Below, piece after piece: positions 10,240-29,400 of a DNA stretch of 64,000 bases. Under the pieces are notes generated by a model, which saw nothing but the letters and a program-made list of their open reading frames with translations, had not been told where the DNA came from and did not search any database. Origin of the DNA: Apus apus. Taxonomy: Eukaryota > Chordata > Aves > Apodiformes > Apodidae. Every line of letters starts with the position of its first letter. Within the stretch, counting starts at the first letter, position 1. The position numbers were made by a program, and so were the translations under genes. The stretch spans positions 115,321,008 through 115,385,007 of the forward strand of contig NC_067285.1 of the NCBI RefSeq assembly GCF_020740795.1. The letters are read 5' to 3'.

Positions 10240-12023
10240 GAGCCAGGACCCCTCCCGGACTGTCCCAAGGTGAAGCCAAACCACAGCAGCATCAGAGTTC
10301 TTAGAAGAGCAAAAGCTGCTCTGGGTGGAGCTGCTCAGCCCCAAGCCCACCCAGCCTGGCCACACTGGGATTCACCCCAGGTACTTCCCGGGTTGGGGGG
10401 CACCAGGGACCTGCTGTCCTGCCCCACCATGAGCATCGCCAGGGCAGTGAGGAGGGGTCTTACACCTCCTCCCCACAGCACTAGCAGCTGAGATGTGCTG
10501 GAGCCCCTGGTGCTGAGTCCCAGCTGCAGGCTGGCACAGCACCCTGTGCCCCAAGGGGCACAAGCAGCCCCCGTGGGTAGAGAGCAGGGGCCAGAGCATG
10601 GGAAGGCACCACGGAGGGGAGGGTCTGGAGAGGGGCAGGGCCATGTTTGGCCCTGGCAAGGTGGTCTGCAGTGGGTCCAGAAGGAGGGTGGTGGGTCCTG
10701 GCAGAGCCTGGGGTGCTGCACCCCACCAGGCATTTGGTTGTGTTGCCCCTTCCCAAGGCCATGCAGCTGCCCTGGGTGCTTGTCCCACAGGACACTGGGC
10801 CAGGGACAAGGGGCAGAGGCAGCCCCAGCCCAGGGTGAGGGGCCGGTGCAGCCCCCTCCCCGCCCCGGGGGCAGGCGGCCCAGGCTGGGGAGGGGATGGA
10901 GGAGTGAGCTGCGCCCTCTGCTCTTGCTCACGTACTTTCTGGGGTTCCTAGAAAGCGAAGGGGAAGTTCAGGCTCTTCAGAGGCTGTGGGGAGGCCTAGA
11001 CCTCATCTTTCTGCCTGATCTTCGAGGTATTGAGGCGGGGACGGGGCAGTGGAACCTCCTGACCCCTTCCCGGGAAGAGCAGAACACCCGGGCATGGACT
11101 GGGGGATGGAGGGAGGGAGGCAAACAGGGGTCTCAGCTGCTGGGACAGAGCAGCCCCGTGCCGAGGGGTCAGTCCTGGGGCAGGGGTTGCAGCACAGCAC
11201 CCGTGCTGGGACCCCTGGCCCCCCAGGCAGAAGCTCAGCCCTTGGCCCTGTTGCCATGAGAGAAGTTGGACTTCCTGGAAAGCTGGAGAGGAACCCCGAA
11301 ATAGGAAAGGGGACCCTGAGGAGTGGGGGGGAGGAGGGCACCTCACCCCGGGGAGGGACCCGTGTCAGGGAGCAGGGGCCGCGGCACGTCCAGCTGCCCG
11401 CCCCCACCCCGGCTGCAGCTTCCCCTCCGCTTCTGCGGAAGAGCCGCGACCGCAGAGAGGAAAACCCGTCCCAAAGGCCAGGGCTGTCCTCGGCGTGGCC
11501 GGGGCCCCGGCACCCTGCCCAAACCGGGGGTGGGAGCCGAGCAACACCAGGAGTGCCTCACGCTCAGAAACCCCCCAGCCCACCCTCGCCGGACCCCTCA
11601 GCAATCACGGATGCAAGGCCAGGAGCAAAGGTCACAAAACTTTATACAGAAGAGACCCGCGAGTGGACCCTCGGCCCCGGGGGGCTGCTCCCCCGGCGGG
11701 GAATGGGGGGCGGGACGGGCAGGGCCGGCAGCCCCCGCCCCATAGCAGCCCCCGCCCCGCGGCAGCCCCCGGAGAAACACGGGGTGAAGGCGCGCCGGGT
11801 GGGGAGGACCTGCACAAGTGCCCCGGCCCAGCGCTCCCCGAACCGGGCTCTGTCCTCGGGGGCGATGCCGGTCCCCCGGCCGCTGGCAGCGGTGGCAGTG
11901 TCAGGCTCTGCCCTCGCCTCCCCGGGGCTCAGTCGGCCCCGCAGCAGCACGGACCCCCGGGGCTCTCCCAGCCTCGGGTCACAGCCAAGGCGCCCCCGAC
12001 GCGGGGGCTGCGGTGGCTCCAGC
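10240..12023. other. Region between the IL12B-like promoter and the DQX1 3' end
   Basis: The right part is DQX1 3' UTR: a variant polyadenylation signal TATAAA can be read on the minus strand at about 11641-11646. The remainder is GC-rich. A 420-codon open frame crosses it on the plus strand, but it lacks domain structure and runs antisense into DQX1. No gene recognised. Confidence 0.5.
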
Positions 12024-17601
<5,578 letters not shown>

Positions 17602-18320
17602 GGCAGGGACGCTGCGAGGGGCAGGTGGGAGGGGGAGCGGGGTCACTGCAGACGCGGGGGTCCCGGCGCTGACCCGCCCTCACCCGCGTCTCTGCAGCAG
17701 CCTGGGGTGGCCACCGTGCAGCCCCGCTGGGCTGGGGGACAGGCAGAGAGGGGGTGACACAGGCTGGGCGTGGGGGCCGGGGAAGGCAGAGCACCGGAGG
17801 GGAACAGGCAGGCAGGTGGGCCAGGGGCAGCTGTCGGAGACAGGCAGGGGACCGAGGCCTGTCACGGGACCGGGTGGACACGCGCGGGGATCGGAGCGGG
17901 CCGGGGGGTCCGGGCCATGGGGTGAGCCCGGCAGGACCGAGCGGTTCGGGAGGCACCGGGCTGTGTGTGGGGGACCGGGCCAGGGCGCAGGGGCTGTGGG
18001 ACAAGATGGACACGGTGGGGACGGGCAGGCAGCCCGGGACCGGCCCCGACGGGCAGACCCGAATGGCGTGGGCCGTGCGGGTCAGGGGAGCACCGGGCCG
18101 GGTCGGGCCGGGTCAGACCGCACGGACCTAGCACCCGCGTACCGGGACGAGAACAAACCTCACCGCCCGGGCTGCGGCCGGGTCCCCGCCTCAGCCCCCC
18201 GGGCCGCGGCTCCGGTTCCGGTTCTGGTTCCAGTTCCGGCCTGTGCCGGTCGCCGCTCCCCGCGCGCCCCGCCGCCAGCTCGGGCCCTGCCCCGGGAGGC
18301 GGTCAGGTGACCGCGGCGGC

Positions 18321-18330
18321 GTCACGTGAC
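18321..18330. promoter_or_regulatory. Palindromic E-box of CLEAR/USF type
   Basis: GTCACGTGAC is a perfect ten-base palindrome and matches the consensus bound by USF and by the MiT factors (TFEB, TFE3, MITF). It sits in the densest CpG part of the divergent promoter region, just upstream of the 18-bp triplet repeat. Binding is inferred from sequence only. Confidence 0.4.
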
Positions 18331-18381
18331 CCGGCCCGCGCCCTCCAACCAGCGCCGGGGGGCGTTCCCGCCGGGCGGCGC

Positions 18382-18437
18382 GCGGCCCCGTTCCCGGGCG
18401 CGGCCCCGTTCCCGGGCGCGGCCCCGTTCCCGGGCGC
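18382..18437. repeat. 18-bp GC-rich repeat, three copies, in the divergent promoter region
   Basis: GCGGCCCCGTTCCCGGGC is repeated three times head to tail. Each unit contains the palindrome CCCGGG. It may add GC-box-like sites to the promoter or be neutral expansion. Confidence 0.85.
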
Positions 18438-20412
18438 GGCTCTGCCTGCGTGGCCGCGGGACGGGCCTCATGGTGCTCCGGGCCCCCCGGTGCTCCGGGC
18501 CCCCCGGGCTGTCGGTGCCGATCCCTGGCAAAGGGGGACCGGCCCCGGCAGCACTCCCGGCCCCGGTTCCGGTTCGTATCCCGGACGGGACCGTGCTCGG
18601 CAGCGGGGGCCTCGCTCATTCCCCGCCCGCAGCCCCGCGCTACTCAGCCCGCGGGCCGGCCCGCTGCTCCGCTGCCAGTGCCCGGGTGCTGGGAGCGGCC
18701 GCAGCCCGCCGACCTCCGGTAGCGGCGCTGGGCATCGAGGTGCCGGACATCCCGGTGTCGGGCATCCCGAACCGGCGCCAGGCGTCCCCGTACTGATGCC
18801 GGGCATCCTGGTACCGAGCATCACGGTGCCGGTGCGGAGCATCCCATACTGGTGCAGGGCACCTCGTACCTGCGCCGAACATCCCGTACCGGGACCGCTC
18901 CCGGGAGAGGAGCCCTCCGCCGCGGCGGCTCCCGGTGTGCCGCCCGCGGGTGCCGGCAGATGGAGCCCCCTGACCAGCGGACGGTCCGTAGCACCCGGCT
19001 CAGCAGCTCATCCCCTGCCCACCTCGGCACGGAGCTCCCGGGGCCACGGGCACTGGGCAGGACCGGACAGCGACCGTGCGGTCCGTGCTGGCCCCGGGGC
19101 TCCTGGACCCGGAACCCCGGCTGCCAAAGCCGCCGTTAGTTCCTGCTCTGACCCCGCAGCCTCGAGGGATTCTCGTCGCACCGGGAACCGCCCCGGTGTG
19201 CCGGTGCCGCCGTGCAGGCTGTTTGGCTCCGCCGCAGCCGCCCCGGCGCAGCCGGGAAAGGTCCCGGTGCAGCCCGCCGCCAGCTCCCGGTGTCCTGCCC
19301 CCCGCGCTCCGCCGGCCCCGCTACTCCGGCCCCAGGCAGAGGAGGGGGGACACTGGCAGAGCGGGAATGATCCCGGTTGTCCCCTCCAGCTCTCTGGGCT
19401 CGGGACCTCGAAACCTTCCCAGCCACCTCCCGGCTCCCCCTGCCCACCCAGCTCCAGCGGTTCTCCCAAACCTGCTCCCTTTCCCCTGGGGCTGCCCCGG
19501 CCCCTCCACGGTCTCTTCCTCAGGCTAATGGGTCCAGGAGGGCCGTCCGGGGTGAGCATTGGGCCCGGGGTGTCTGCCGTGGGGTCTGGGGTGTCCTGCG
19601 GGGTGGGGGAGCTGCACCCAGGGGTGACTCCGGAGCCGTCTCAGGCAGGCATGGGGGAGGTGGGGGGTGCCGAGGGGTCACGGGCGGTGCAGGGCAGGAG
19701 CCGGACGCTGCCTCGAAGGGGTGGGTGAAGAAGTAGTTCAAACTGTGAAAGCTGCAGCCCGGCCTCGGGGGGCTGCGGACCCTCGAGCAGCATGCCCGTG
19801 GGGGAACAAGGTCTGGCCATCTCTGGCAGGGGCTGAGCAGGGCCAGAGGACGAGCATGCAGCCCCCGAGGACCAGCGGGTGCCGGGGTTGGCAGCGAGAG
19901 GGGGAAGGAAGTGGTTGATGCTGGACTGTTGCTTCGCTTTCACCGTCCTGGTGCTGCGGGGGGCCGGGGGACACCGGGCACCCCACCGAGGGCCAGGCCA
20001 GCCCCGGCTGCTGCGGCAGAGGCCTGGTCCCCCGCTGCCGGTGCGGAACGGCTCCCTGCAGCTTCTTGTTCCGTGCCCGGGGCTCCAGCCCCGTGTCCCG
20101 GTGGCCGCCGGGCTCAGCCGGAGGGGCTGATGGTGCCACAGCATTGCCGGCGGCCGGCAGCACCGTCGTGTCCCGCAGCCCCATTGCGGGCAGGGCTGGT
20201 GACCCAGGAGAGCCTGGCTCCTCGGGGGCGGCCTGGGGGGTCCCAAGGGCTCGGTGCCCACCGGCCCTGCCCCGGCACGCGGCGGGTCCCCGCGGGGCCC
20301 GCAGGAAGCGGCGGTTTGCACAAGCCGGTGTGACGCACATGACCGGGGAGCGCGGCAGGAGGAACCAGCAGCCGCCCCACGCAGGGCCCCGGTCCCCACG
20401 GCACAGCCGGCC

Positions 20413-23400
20413 ATGGCCCCGTGGCTGCCCACCAAGGAGGAGAAGTATGGAGTGGGTGAGTGCCGGCTGCGGGGCTGGGCGTGTGCCGGACCCCAGCGGG
20501 ATCACCGGAGGGGCACAAGGCCGGTGTGATGGGATGACAATGACAGTGACCCCGGCCCCTCGGCAGCGGGTGATGGTGGCCGGGGCATGGTGTGGGGCTG
20601 GGGGGTCAGCGGCGCTGGGGGCACGGGGCTGGTGGCAGTGCCAGGCGGGGGACAGGTCCCCGAGGTCTGGGCCGCTGGCTGTGGGAGCAAACTGGGGATT
20701 GGAGGGGGTGACGGGTGGCCCAGGGGACAGGGCCGAGCGGGGCAGGTGCCAGAGGGACCCACACACCCAGAGGCTGCGTGGGGTTGGTGCTGGATAGGGA
20801 AAGGGACGTGCTTCGCTGACAGCCTCAGTGTCGGTGATGGCAAAGCCCTGAGCAGCCCCGGTTCCTGCAGCACCCCCAGCCTAGGCCCCCCCCGCCGGCC
20901 CCAGCCCCCCCCTGCCCCACACCGGCCCTTGCAGCCGTGCGCCTCTTCCTCTTTCTGTCGGGGCCCCTTCCCGCACCCTCCCCTCGCACTGCCGGCAGCA
21001 CCTGGAGCAGGGGCTGAGCCCTCGCGGGGGTCCAGGGTAGGTCAGGGTCCTGGTGTGGGGTCAGGGTGGCAGGAGAGGTCCTGAGGAACCTCACAGCTCG
21101 TGGTGCTGTGATGTGTGCTGGGGCCAGCTCGAGGGGTCCTGACGAGCCTCGTGGGTCTGGGGATGCTACAGTGTGAGCCAGCCCTGGCCGGGGCTGGTGG
21201 GCACAGCCAGTGTCCCGCAGGGACCCCCAGGGGCAGGCGTGTCTGCAGGGGACTGTTCTGGGGCCAATCCAGGGCTGCCTGCATCAGACAGAGCTGTCGC
21301 TGTCCCCAGGACCAGAAATAGCGGCAGGACCAACCGCAGCCCGGCCCTGTGCAGGCAGCGCCTCCGCAGGAAGCGTGTCCACCACCTCCCCCCGCCACCC
21401 CACTGCCCCCCCGCCACCCCCTCCTGCCACCCCACTGTCCCCCCGCCATCTCCCCTCTGCCACCTCACTGTCCCCACCACCAGCTCCTACTGCCCCCAGG
21501 GGCTGGCCTGTGTACACCCCCCTTGTGCTGGGGCTCTCCTGAGGCCCAGAGTCCCCTCCCTGGCCCTGCTTCTCGGGGGTCTCATGCCATTGGCGTGGGC
21601 CTGCGGCTCTGCACGGTCCCACGGGGGTGTGCAACACCTGTGGGGGTGGCTGTGCCACCCCAAGGCTGCCTAGGGCAGGAGGGGGGCCGGTGAGGGGATC
21701 CAGGTGAGGGACCCCTACTCACAACTCCTGGCCTCTCTCCCTGCAAGCCATCTGGAACTTCCCTCGCACCAGCGAGCATCACCTCCCGCTGCAGATCGGG
21801 GAGACGGTGCACATCCTGCAGGCCTCCGAGGGTAAGGGGTGCCAGCAGCTGTCCTCTGACATGGGGACAGCCACCCGGACATGGGGGCTTGGTGGCCCCT
21901 CTTTTGGCCAGGCTGCCGGCCAGCACCCAGCCCCGCCCTGCTGTCCCCCCGCCTGGCTGACGCTGTCCCCTTCCCTCCCCTCGCAGGCTGGTACCGCGGA
22001 TACTCGCTCCAGAACAGGGCTGCCTGGGTAGGTGAGGGGCTTCTGGGGGGCACTGGGGTGCGAGGGGGTGCAGGCATAACCGGCGGCTTCCCCTGTCCCT
22101 GCGGGGGAGACGTGCCAGCCCCCCCTGCAGCACTGCCAGGCTAGGACCCTTTGTGGGACCCTGGCTCCCACGGGGCTGTCTCCTGCCCAGCCCACCGGTG
22201 GGTGATGACAGCTCCGGCTCCCCCAGGGCATCTTCCCGGCCTCGCTCATCCACCTGAAGGGCGCCGTGGTGGAGCGCAGGGGGTAGGTAGCGGGCACCGG
22301 CATGGGCAGGTGGTCCCCATCTGGCTGCCTGGCGGGGGGTCTGCGCGGTGCCGCGGGACTCCAGGGCTCCCTGCGCCCCCCCCCCCCCAGGGCGGAGGAG
22401 AGCGTGGTCCCCGCCGAGATGCCCATGGTGCAGGAGATCACCACGACGCTGAGGGAGTGGGCCATCATCTGGAAGCAGCTCTTCGTGGTGAGGACCATGG
22501 GGTCCGGGGGCTGGTCTGGGGGGGCTTGGGGCCGGCAGGGCGGGGGTGACCCTGCGCTGCTGCCCGCAGGCGGGGCAGACGGAGCGGTACCGGCAGGTGA
22601 AGCACATGATGTATGAGCTGATGGAGCGGCGCTCGCAGCTGCTCTCGGGGACGCTGCCCAAGGACGAGCTCCTGCAGCTCAAGAAGGAGGTGACCGGCAA
22701 GATCGACTACGGCAACAAGTGAGAGCGGGGATGGGGCGTGGGACGTCTTGGTATCTGCCTCCTGCCTCTCTGCTGCAGTGTCCGTGCCAGCCTGGCAGGC
22801 TGTGCCCATGTCTCCATCATCCTGGTTGGGTATCCCTGGGGTAGCCAGTGTCACCACTGTCCTGGCTGGATGTCCCATGGTGGCCGGGGACAGTGTATGT
22901 GCTGCTGGGTGTGCAAGCCACCTGGCCAAGGGCTGTTGCTGAGGATCCCTGGGGGGGCAGGAGGGTGTCCCTGGTGCTGCCAGGAGCTTGTCCCCTTGGT
23001 AGGGCTCTGCTGGTGCCTGGACCCATCTGTCCTGCACCCCCAGCTCAGTGTCAGCCCGTGGCCGTGCGAGGCCAGGCAGGTGGGATGCACAGCCCCATGT
23101 CCCCCAGTCCCAGCCAAGTGCCGGGTCCTGCCTCAACCTGTCCTGGTCTCCGCAGGATCCTGGCGCTGGACCTGGTGGTGCGGGACGAGGATGAAAACAT
23201 CCTGGACCCCGACAGGACCAGCGTCATCAGCCTCTTCCAGGCGCACAAGAAAGCTGCACAGACCATCACGGAGCGCATCCAGCGGGAGACGGTGAGACCC
23301 CTCCGTGCCGAGAGTCTGCTGCCCCACGCGTGGCCGTGCCGTGGGGCTGAGCGGTGGGACTGAGCGGCCTCGTGCCCCGCAGAGCCCGCAGCAGAGCGCG

Positions 23401-26400
23401 CTGGCCCGCAGCGCCCGCCCCGCAGCTTCGCCCTCCCACAGCCTCTATCTCTGCGTGCGCAACTTTGTCTGCAACATTGGGGAGGAGGCGCAGCTCCTCA
23501 TGGCGCTGTACGACCCCGGCGAGCACCGTGCCATCAGGTGGGGCACAGGGGCAGCCCCGCTCCGCACCCCGCGTCCCGCTCCCGGCAGCATTCCTGCTCT
23601 CATCCCCCCTGTGTGGGGAAGCCCCCGCCCCTCTGCATCCCATTACCCACCCCTGGCTGCCCGTCCTGCCCATCCTGCTGGTCCTGCCCAGCCCGAGCCA
23701 GCACATCTCATGGGGGGCAAAGAGGCACGTCCCTTCCCGCGGGGTTTTCCCCTCCAGAGCAGCTGTGTCCTGCCCGGGCTGGTGGGTGCCCCACACACCG
23801 GGGCCCGTCACCGTGTGCCGTGTCGTGCTGCCCTGCCCGGTCTGCTCACGGCAGGCGGGTGCTGACCCTGCCAGTGCCAGCCCCGGGTGCCACTGGGGCA
23901 GCGTGGCCCCGTGCCAGGGGCTGGCGAGCCCAGAGCGGGGCAAGCTGGGCTGGCAGCCTCCCGCTGCTGGGGTGGCCACACTGGGCCAGTCCGTGTGCTG
24001 CAAGTGGAGCCACTGGTCAGACAAAGGGTCTATGTGGTGGGGGCCGGGCAATCATGCCGGGGGCTCCTCACCCCTCGCTCCCCCTCCCAGCGAGAACTAC
24101 GTGATCCGCTGGGCCAGCACTGGCGTCCCCCAGGACATCGAGCTGCTCAACAACCTCAAAGTCGTCTTCACGGTGAGCGCAGACGCTCGGGACCGGCCGC
24201 CTGTGCCTCCCCCTGGCACTTCGCGTGCATCCACGAGGTTCCTGAGACCCCCCCACAGCCCGTCCCTCTCCGAGCAGCCAAATCCCCGCTGCTCTCCCTG
24301 CTGCCCGTTTCTCCGTGCCCCCCGCCCCACGGCGCAGAGCCCCGGCCCGGCCCAAGGGTGCTGGGGCTGCCGAGGTGCCCGTGCGCGCATCCCGGCTCCG
24401 TCCCGCGCCGCAGTCGGTCCCGCGGTGCCGGCGGCTCCTGCTGACCCAGCGCTTTCCGCGCTGCAACAGCAGAGCTGCGCTGACCCTGGGCCGGCCCCAG
24501 CGGAGCCCTCGCGATGCAGATGAGCCGGGAAAATCCATGCTAACGAGCTGCATCAGCACTGCCAGTCCCCGCTCTCCAGCTCCCCACGGCTCTGCCCATC
24601 TCCGACCCCTGCCCGCTGCTGGCATCGGTGTGCTGCCCCGTGTCCCTGCCCCGTGCTGCAGCCCCACAGGACGGTTCTGGGACAGGAGCAGCACCCGTGG
24701 GCCCCACCCCTCCCAGGGTGTCTGGAGCTGGGGTCCGTGGCCACCCCACCAAGCCCTCCACCATGTCAGACCTGCTCTCTCCCAGAGCAGCTGTCCCCAT
24801 CGGCTGTTTCTCTCAAGGAACAAGCGATAGGACAAGAGGAAACAGCCTCTAGTTGTGCCAGGGGAGGCTTAGATTGGATCTTGGGAACAATTCCTTCCTG
24901 GAAAGGGTTGTCAGGCCCTGGCCCAGGCTGCCCAGGGCAGGGGTGGAGTCCCCATCCCTGGAGGGGTTTCCAAGCCCTGTAGATGTGGTGCCTTGGCAGG
25001 GCTTGGGAGAATGGGTGGACCGGATGATCTTCAAGGTTTTTCCAACCAAAATAATCCTGTAATTAAATTATTCTGTGCACCCTGCACTCCCAAGGGCAGC
25101 AGGGCCATGTGCCCTCCATCCAAACCCCTCTGTGGGGCACATCAGCAGACCCTCCATCACCAGAGGGCAGAGCCGGGGTGCCAGGAGCAGGGACCCATGG
25201 TGGCCCCACACCCACTGGCCCCTGCACAGCCCCAGTGCCCTGTGGCTGTGGCACATCCCCCCACGGTGCTGCCAGAGCCCAGCTCACACAGCCCCTGCTC
25301 CCCACAGGACCTGGGCAGCAAAGACCTGAAGCGAGAGAGGCTTTTCCTGGTGTGCCAGATCATCCGGGTGGGACGCATGGACCTCCGGGAGTCCTACAGC
25401 CGCAAGCTCAGCACGGGCCTGCGGCGGCCCTTTGGCATCTCAGGTGAGGGCAGGGTCTGCTGGGAGGAGACCCCCCAGGCTTCCCCATGTTACCCAGCAC
25501 CCACCTCTTGCCCACTGGGCTCCCTGGGGCTCACTGGTTGTGGGGTGCAGTGGTTCAGGGCAGCAACGCCCCTGGCTGCTCCCACCTCCAGCCAGGCAGC
25601 CCCCTCTTCATGCATGGACCCTGACCCCCATGCTTGCCCTGTACCCCCTATCTTGCTGTCCTGTCCCCCCCTTCCCAGTCTGACCCACAGCCCCCCATGA
25701 CACACATCCCTGGGGCTGGGGCGTGGGCAGGGATCTGGCTTGACTTCTCTGGCAGCCAGAAAAGCTCCCTCCTCCTGCTGTGGCCAGAGCCAAGCGCTTC
25801 CCCCGGCTGCCATCATGTCCTGGCACAGGGACCCCGAGCTCGGGGCTGCCAGAAGAGCCCCTGAGAGCAGCTCTGGGCCCTATGGTGCCCCTTCCCAGCG
25901 GAGTGGGGAGCTGGGGACTTCCCCCCGATCCTGATCCATGGTGCCGCTCTGGGTATTGATTCCATCAGTGGGCTTGCTAGGAAATGATTGATTTTATTTC
26001 GCTAATTAGCATGTGCTAGGAGCTCAGCCACAGAGTAATTATGAACATATTGGTAGCTAATTGTGCTCCAAGCTGAGCATGTCCTCAGGGAGGGGCTGGA
26101 CAGATGAAACTGGTGCCCACTGTATTTCTCAGTTCTTCCTGCACCAACCCCTTGTCCTGGGTGATGGAGAGGTTCTGGTCAAAAACCTGCCCAGGAACTC
26201 AGGGCGGGGGCGTGACTGTCTAGTTATGGCCACCACACCTTGACATGCTGCTCTCCAGAGGGACATGGCTGGAGGGGACACTGTGAGCCCTGGGAGAAGC
26301 ACAGGGCAAGGAGGGACAAGCCTGAGGGGCAGGTGGCTTTAGGCTGTGTCCCAGTGTGGGGCCTTCCCAGTGCTGCTGCAGACCCCCTGGGAGTGTTTCC

Positions 26401-29400
26401 CATGGCAGAGCTGTGCCCGTGTCCCAGCCTGTGTTCCCTGGGTGCTGGTCCTGGGAGGACCTGGCATGGAGGGCCCTGGCACTGGGGCTGCTGGCATCCG
26501 TGGCAGCTGCCCCACGCTGTCACCTCTGCCACTGCAGTGATGGACATCACGGACATCATCAAGGGGAAATCTGAGAGCGATGAGGACAAGCAATACTTCA
26601 TCCCCGTGCACCTGTGAGTCCTGTGGGGCTGGGCAGGGGGTAGTGGGGGGGACAGTGGGTGGGGGGCAGCATGCAGGGGAGCAGGACTCTGTGAGCACAG
26701 GGACAGTGGCTGTGAGGAAGTCGCAGGATCAAGGATAAAATATTTTTTTGTTAAATGTGGCCTTGCAAAGGGACTCTGGTCCTTCAGGCCACAATGTCCC
26801 CAGACCCTGACCTGGTGAGATTTGAAGGGGACATCTGTGGGGAGTGATGTGCTCAGGGCTGCTGGAGACCCCCAAGCTCTGCCTCCCGGCCCCTTGGGGC
26901 ACGTGCCTGCTTGGGGTGCCAGATCGCCTGTGGATGCCATCCTACACCTCCCTCCTGTCAGGATGGGGGCTGGTGGGTTTGGGAGCTGCAGGGGGTCCAG
27001 GTGTTGTCCTGTTTGCTGGTGGCTGGTTCCCGGTGGCAGGGGCAGCTGCAGGGCTCCCGGTGTGCCCTGGTGGGGGCTGCCCCGAACCGCCCTGCTCTGG
27101 TGTTCACAGGGCAGCTGCTGACAACGATTTTCTTCACAACATGATCAGGAAAGCAGTGGAGGGGAAGGACATCAACCACAAGGGACAAGGTGGAGCCTCT
27201 GTGTCCCCCTGCCCTGCACTGGGGGACAGGGCTGAGACCCCTCCCCAGCCCACCATGTCTCCCTGTGGCAGCTGCTGCCACAGGAGCTGCCCACCCGTGG
27301 CTGCAGCCCAGCCTGGCTAGGGCTGAGCTGGTGTGGCCATGGGGCCAATGTCCCAAGCTCTGCCACCTGCAGGGTTCTGGGTGTCCCTGAAGATGCTCTC
27401 GGGAGACTTGAGCCAGGTGCGGAAGGACCATCCCCACCTGGTGGACCGCAGCACGGTGGTGGCGCGCAAGCTGGGCTACCCGGAGGTCATCATGCCAGGC
27501 AGGCAGGGCTGCGGGTTGGACCCTCCCTGCACGGGCTCTGGGGGTCCCAGCGTGGGGTCCCGGGGTGCCCCACGGGGGGAGCCGGCCTGGCTGATGGGGC
27601 TTTCCCACAGGAGATGTCAGGAACGACATCTACCTGACACTGGTGCAGGGAGAGTTCGACAAGGGGAACAAGAAGACACAGAAGAACGTGGAGGTGACGG
27701 TGTGTGTCTGCGACGAGGCGGGCAGCGTGGTGCAGGTACGGCCGGGTCTGCCCGGGCCTGAGGGACTGTCCCTCTCATCACCCGCCCGGGCAGAGGCAGC
27801 AGCTCTGCGCTGTGCCAGTGCCAGCGCTGGAGTAGCTGGAGTAGCCTCTTTGAGTACTGGAGCCCCTTTGGAATAAGGGTCTCTCCTGCTGCTCCCTCTC
27901 TGCAGAACGTGATTTACCACGGCGCGGGCGACAAGCCGGCCAGCGAGTACCGCTCTGTTGTGTACTACCAGCAGCGGCACCAGCGGTGGATGGAGACAGT
28001 GAAGGTCTGCACCAGCCTCGGGGCACGGGGCCTGAGGTGGGACGGGGGCTGCGACCCCCCAAAGCTGCCTCGAGGGGAGCAGGACTGAGCTGCTGGAGGG
28101 ACTCCCTGCCAGGGCTGGCTTTTGAGGGGATGGAGTCCACTGCCTGGGGAGAACGGGAGATGCTCCTGGGGTAACAGCGTGGCTCTTGGATGGAGACACA
28201 GGGTGACCTGCAGCTGGTCCCACAGCAGGAGACAATCCCAGCTGCCCTTCTGAGGAGCAGTGCTGGGGCAGGGGCTCCGGGCACCTCTGCCGTGGGCTCA
28301 TGGTCACACACAGACACCGGGTCCCCAGTTCAGCCTCATTAGCTGAAGGGACAAGCCCGTGAGTGCAGGTCCAGCCCTGCACAGCCTCAGCCCCAGCATG
28401 GGAGGTCCTGGCCAGCTGAGTGGCTCATGTGGGTGCATGTTCCCTCAGATTGCTGTTCCCATTGAAGATGTCCACAAGACCCACCTGAGGTTCACCTTCC
28501 GGCATCGCTCCTCCAGCGACTGTGAGTGTCTTCTGGCCTTCCTCCAGGGATGTTCCCAGCAGGGGCTGAGTGGGGGGTGGGCTGCCTGCAGCTCCATGCT
28601 CCCCGTCTTGCACTGTGCAGGGGTGCCCCAGGGATGCTGGACTCAGGGGTGGGAGGAAGGGACCACCCGAGGTGGCAGCACCCTGGGAACTGCTGCCTCT
28701 CACAAGCAGCTGCTCCTGGGGTGCCTGTGCTTGGCTCTCTGGAGCTTGTGCTCCACATCCTCTGGCTTTTGGCTGCAGCGAGGCCATGGGACAAGCCCTG
28801 CCTGCCCCAGTCTCTGCCTGCCCTGAGCCTGTCTGGCTCCCAGGCCACCCTCCACTCTCTGCTGGCCTGGGCAGCACACGCTGGTGGCTCCTCTGGCTGT
28901 GCCTCGGCTCATCTGCCCCCCTCCAAGGTTCCCAACGGCTGCAGCAGCCACTTCCTCCAAGTGTCCCAAGGACCTGGGGGTCTCACTGTGCACAGACACA
29001 GCCCGTGGCTCCAGGAGGAGGCACAAGGTTTCCCTGCAACCCCTCCTGACCTGCTGCTGCCCTCTCCCTGCCCACGGCCTCGGGCTGCTCTGGAGCCACT
29101 TCAGATGTCCTGGGTTTGTCTCTCCCAGCCAAAGACAAAAGCGAGCGGATCTTCTCCATGGCCTTCGTGCGGCTGATGCGAGCGGACGGCACGACGCTGC
29201 GTGACGGGGACCACGACCTGGTGCTGTACAAGGTACGGGGGGCAGAGCCCCTCAGAACTGGGGGGCTGCAGGGGCAGCTCTGCTGGCAGCTGTCTGCATG
29301 GGACTGGGGTCCCCGTCCCTGCCCAGCTGCTGCACAGGTGGCAGGTACCCAGTGTTCCCTGGTGGGTTCCCAGTCCCTCCTGTCCTTTCTGTCCCTGGCG

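Larger units (their letters stand above)
17602..20412. promoter_or_regulatory. Shared CpG-rich region between DQX1 (-) and the DOCK gene (+)
   Basis: DQX1 starts leftwards at 17601 and the DOCK gene starts rightwards at 20413, so this 2.8 kb should hold both promoters. It is very rich in CG dinucleotides, most densely at about 18,170-19,300. It includes an 18-bp triplet repeat at about 18382-18437 and the palindrome GTCACGTGAC at 18321-18330. A 587-codon open frame on the plus strand here is composition-driven (Pro/Gly/Arg/Ala) and I do not call it a gene. First noncoding exons for either gene may lie here; I cannot place them. Confidence 0.6.

Noticed and set aside
17965-19728. 587-codon open frame on the plus strand between DQX1 and the DOCK gene
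   Set aside because: Pro/Gly/Arg/Ala-rich composition expected for stop-free CpG-island DNA, with no domain, no conserved motif and overlapping open frames in other phases.
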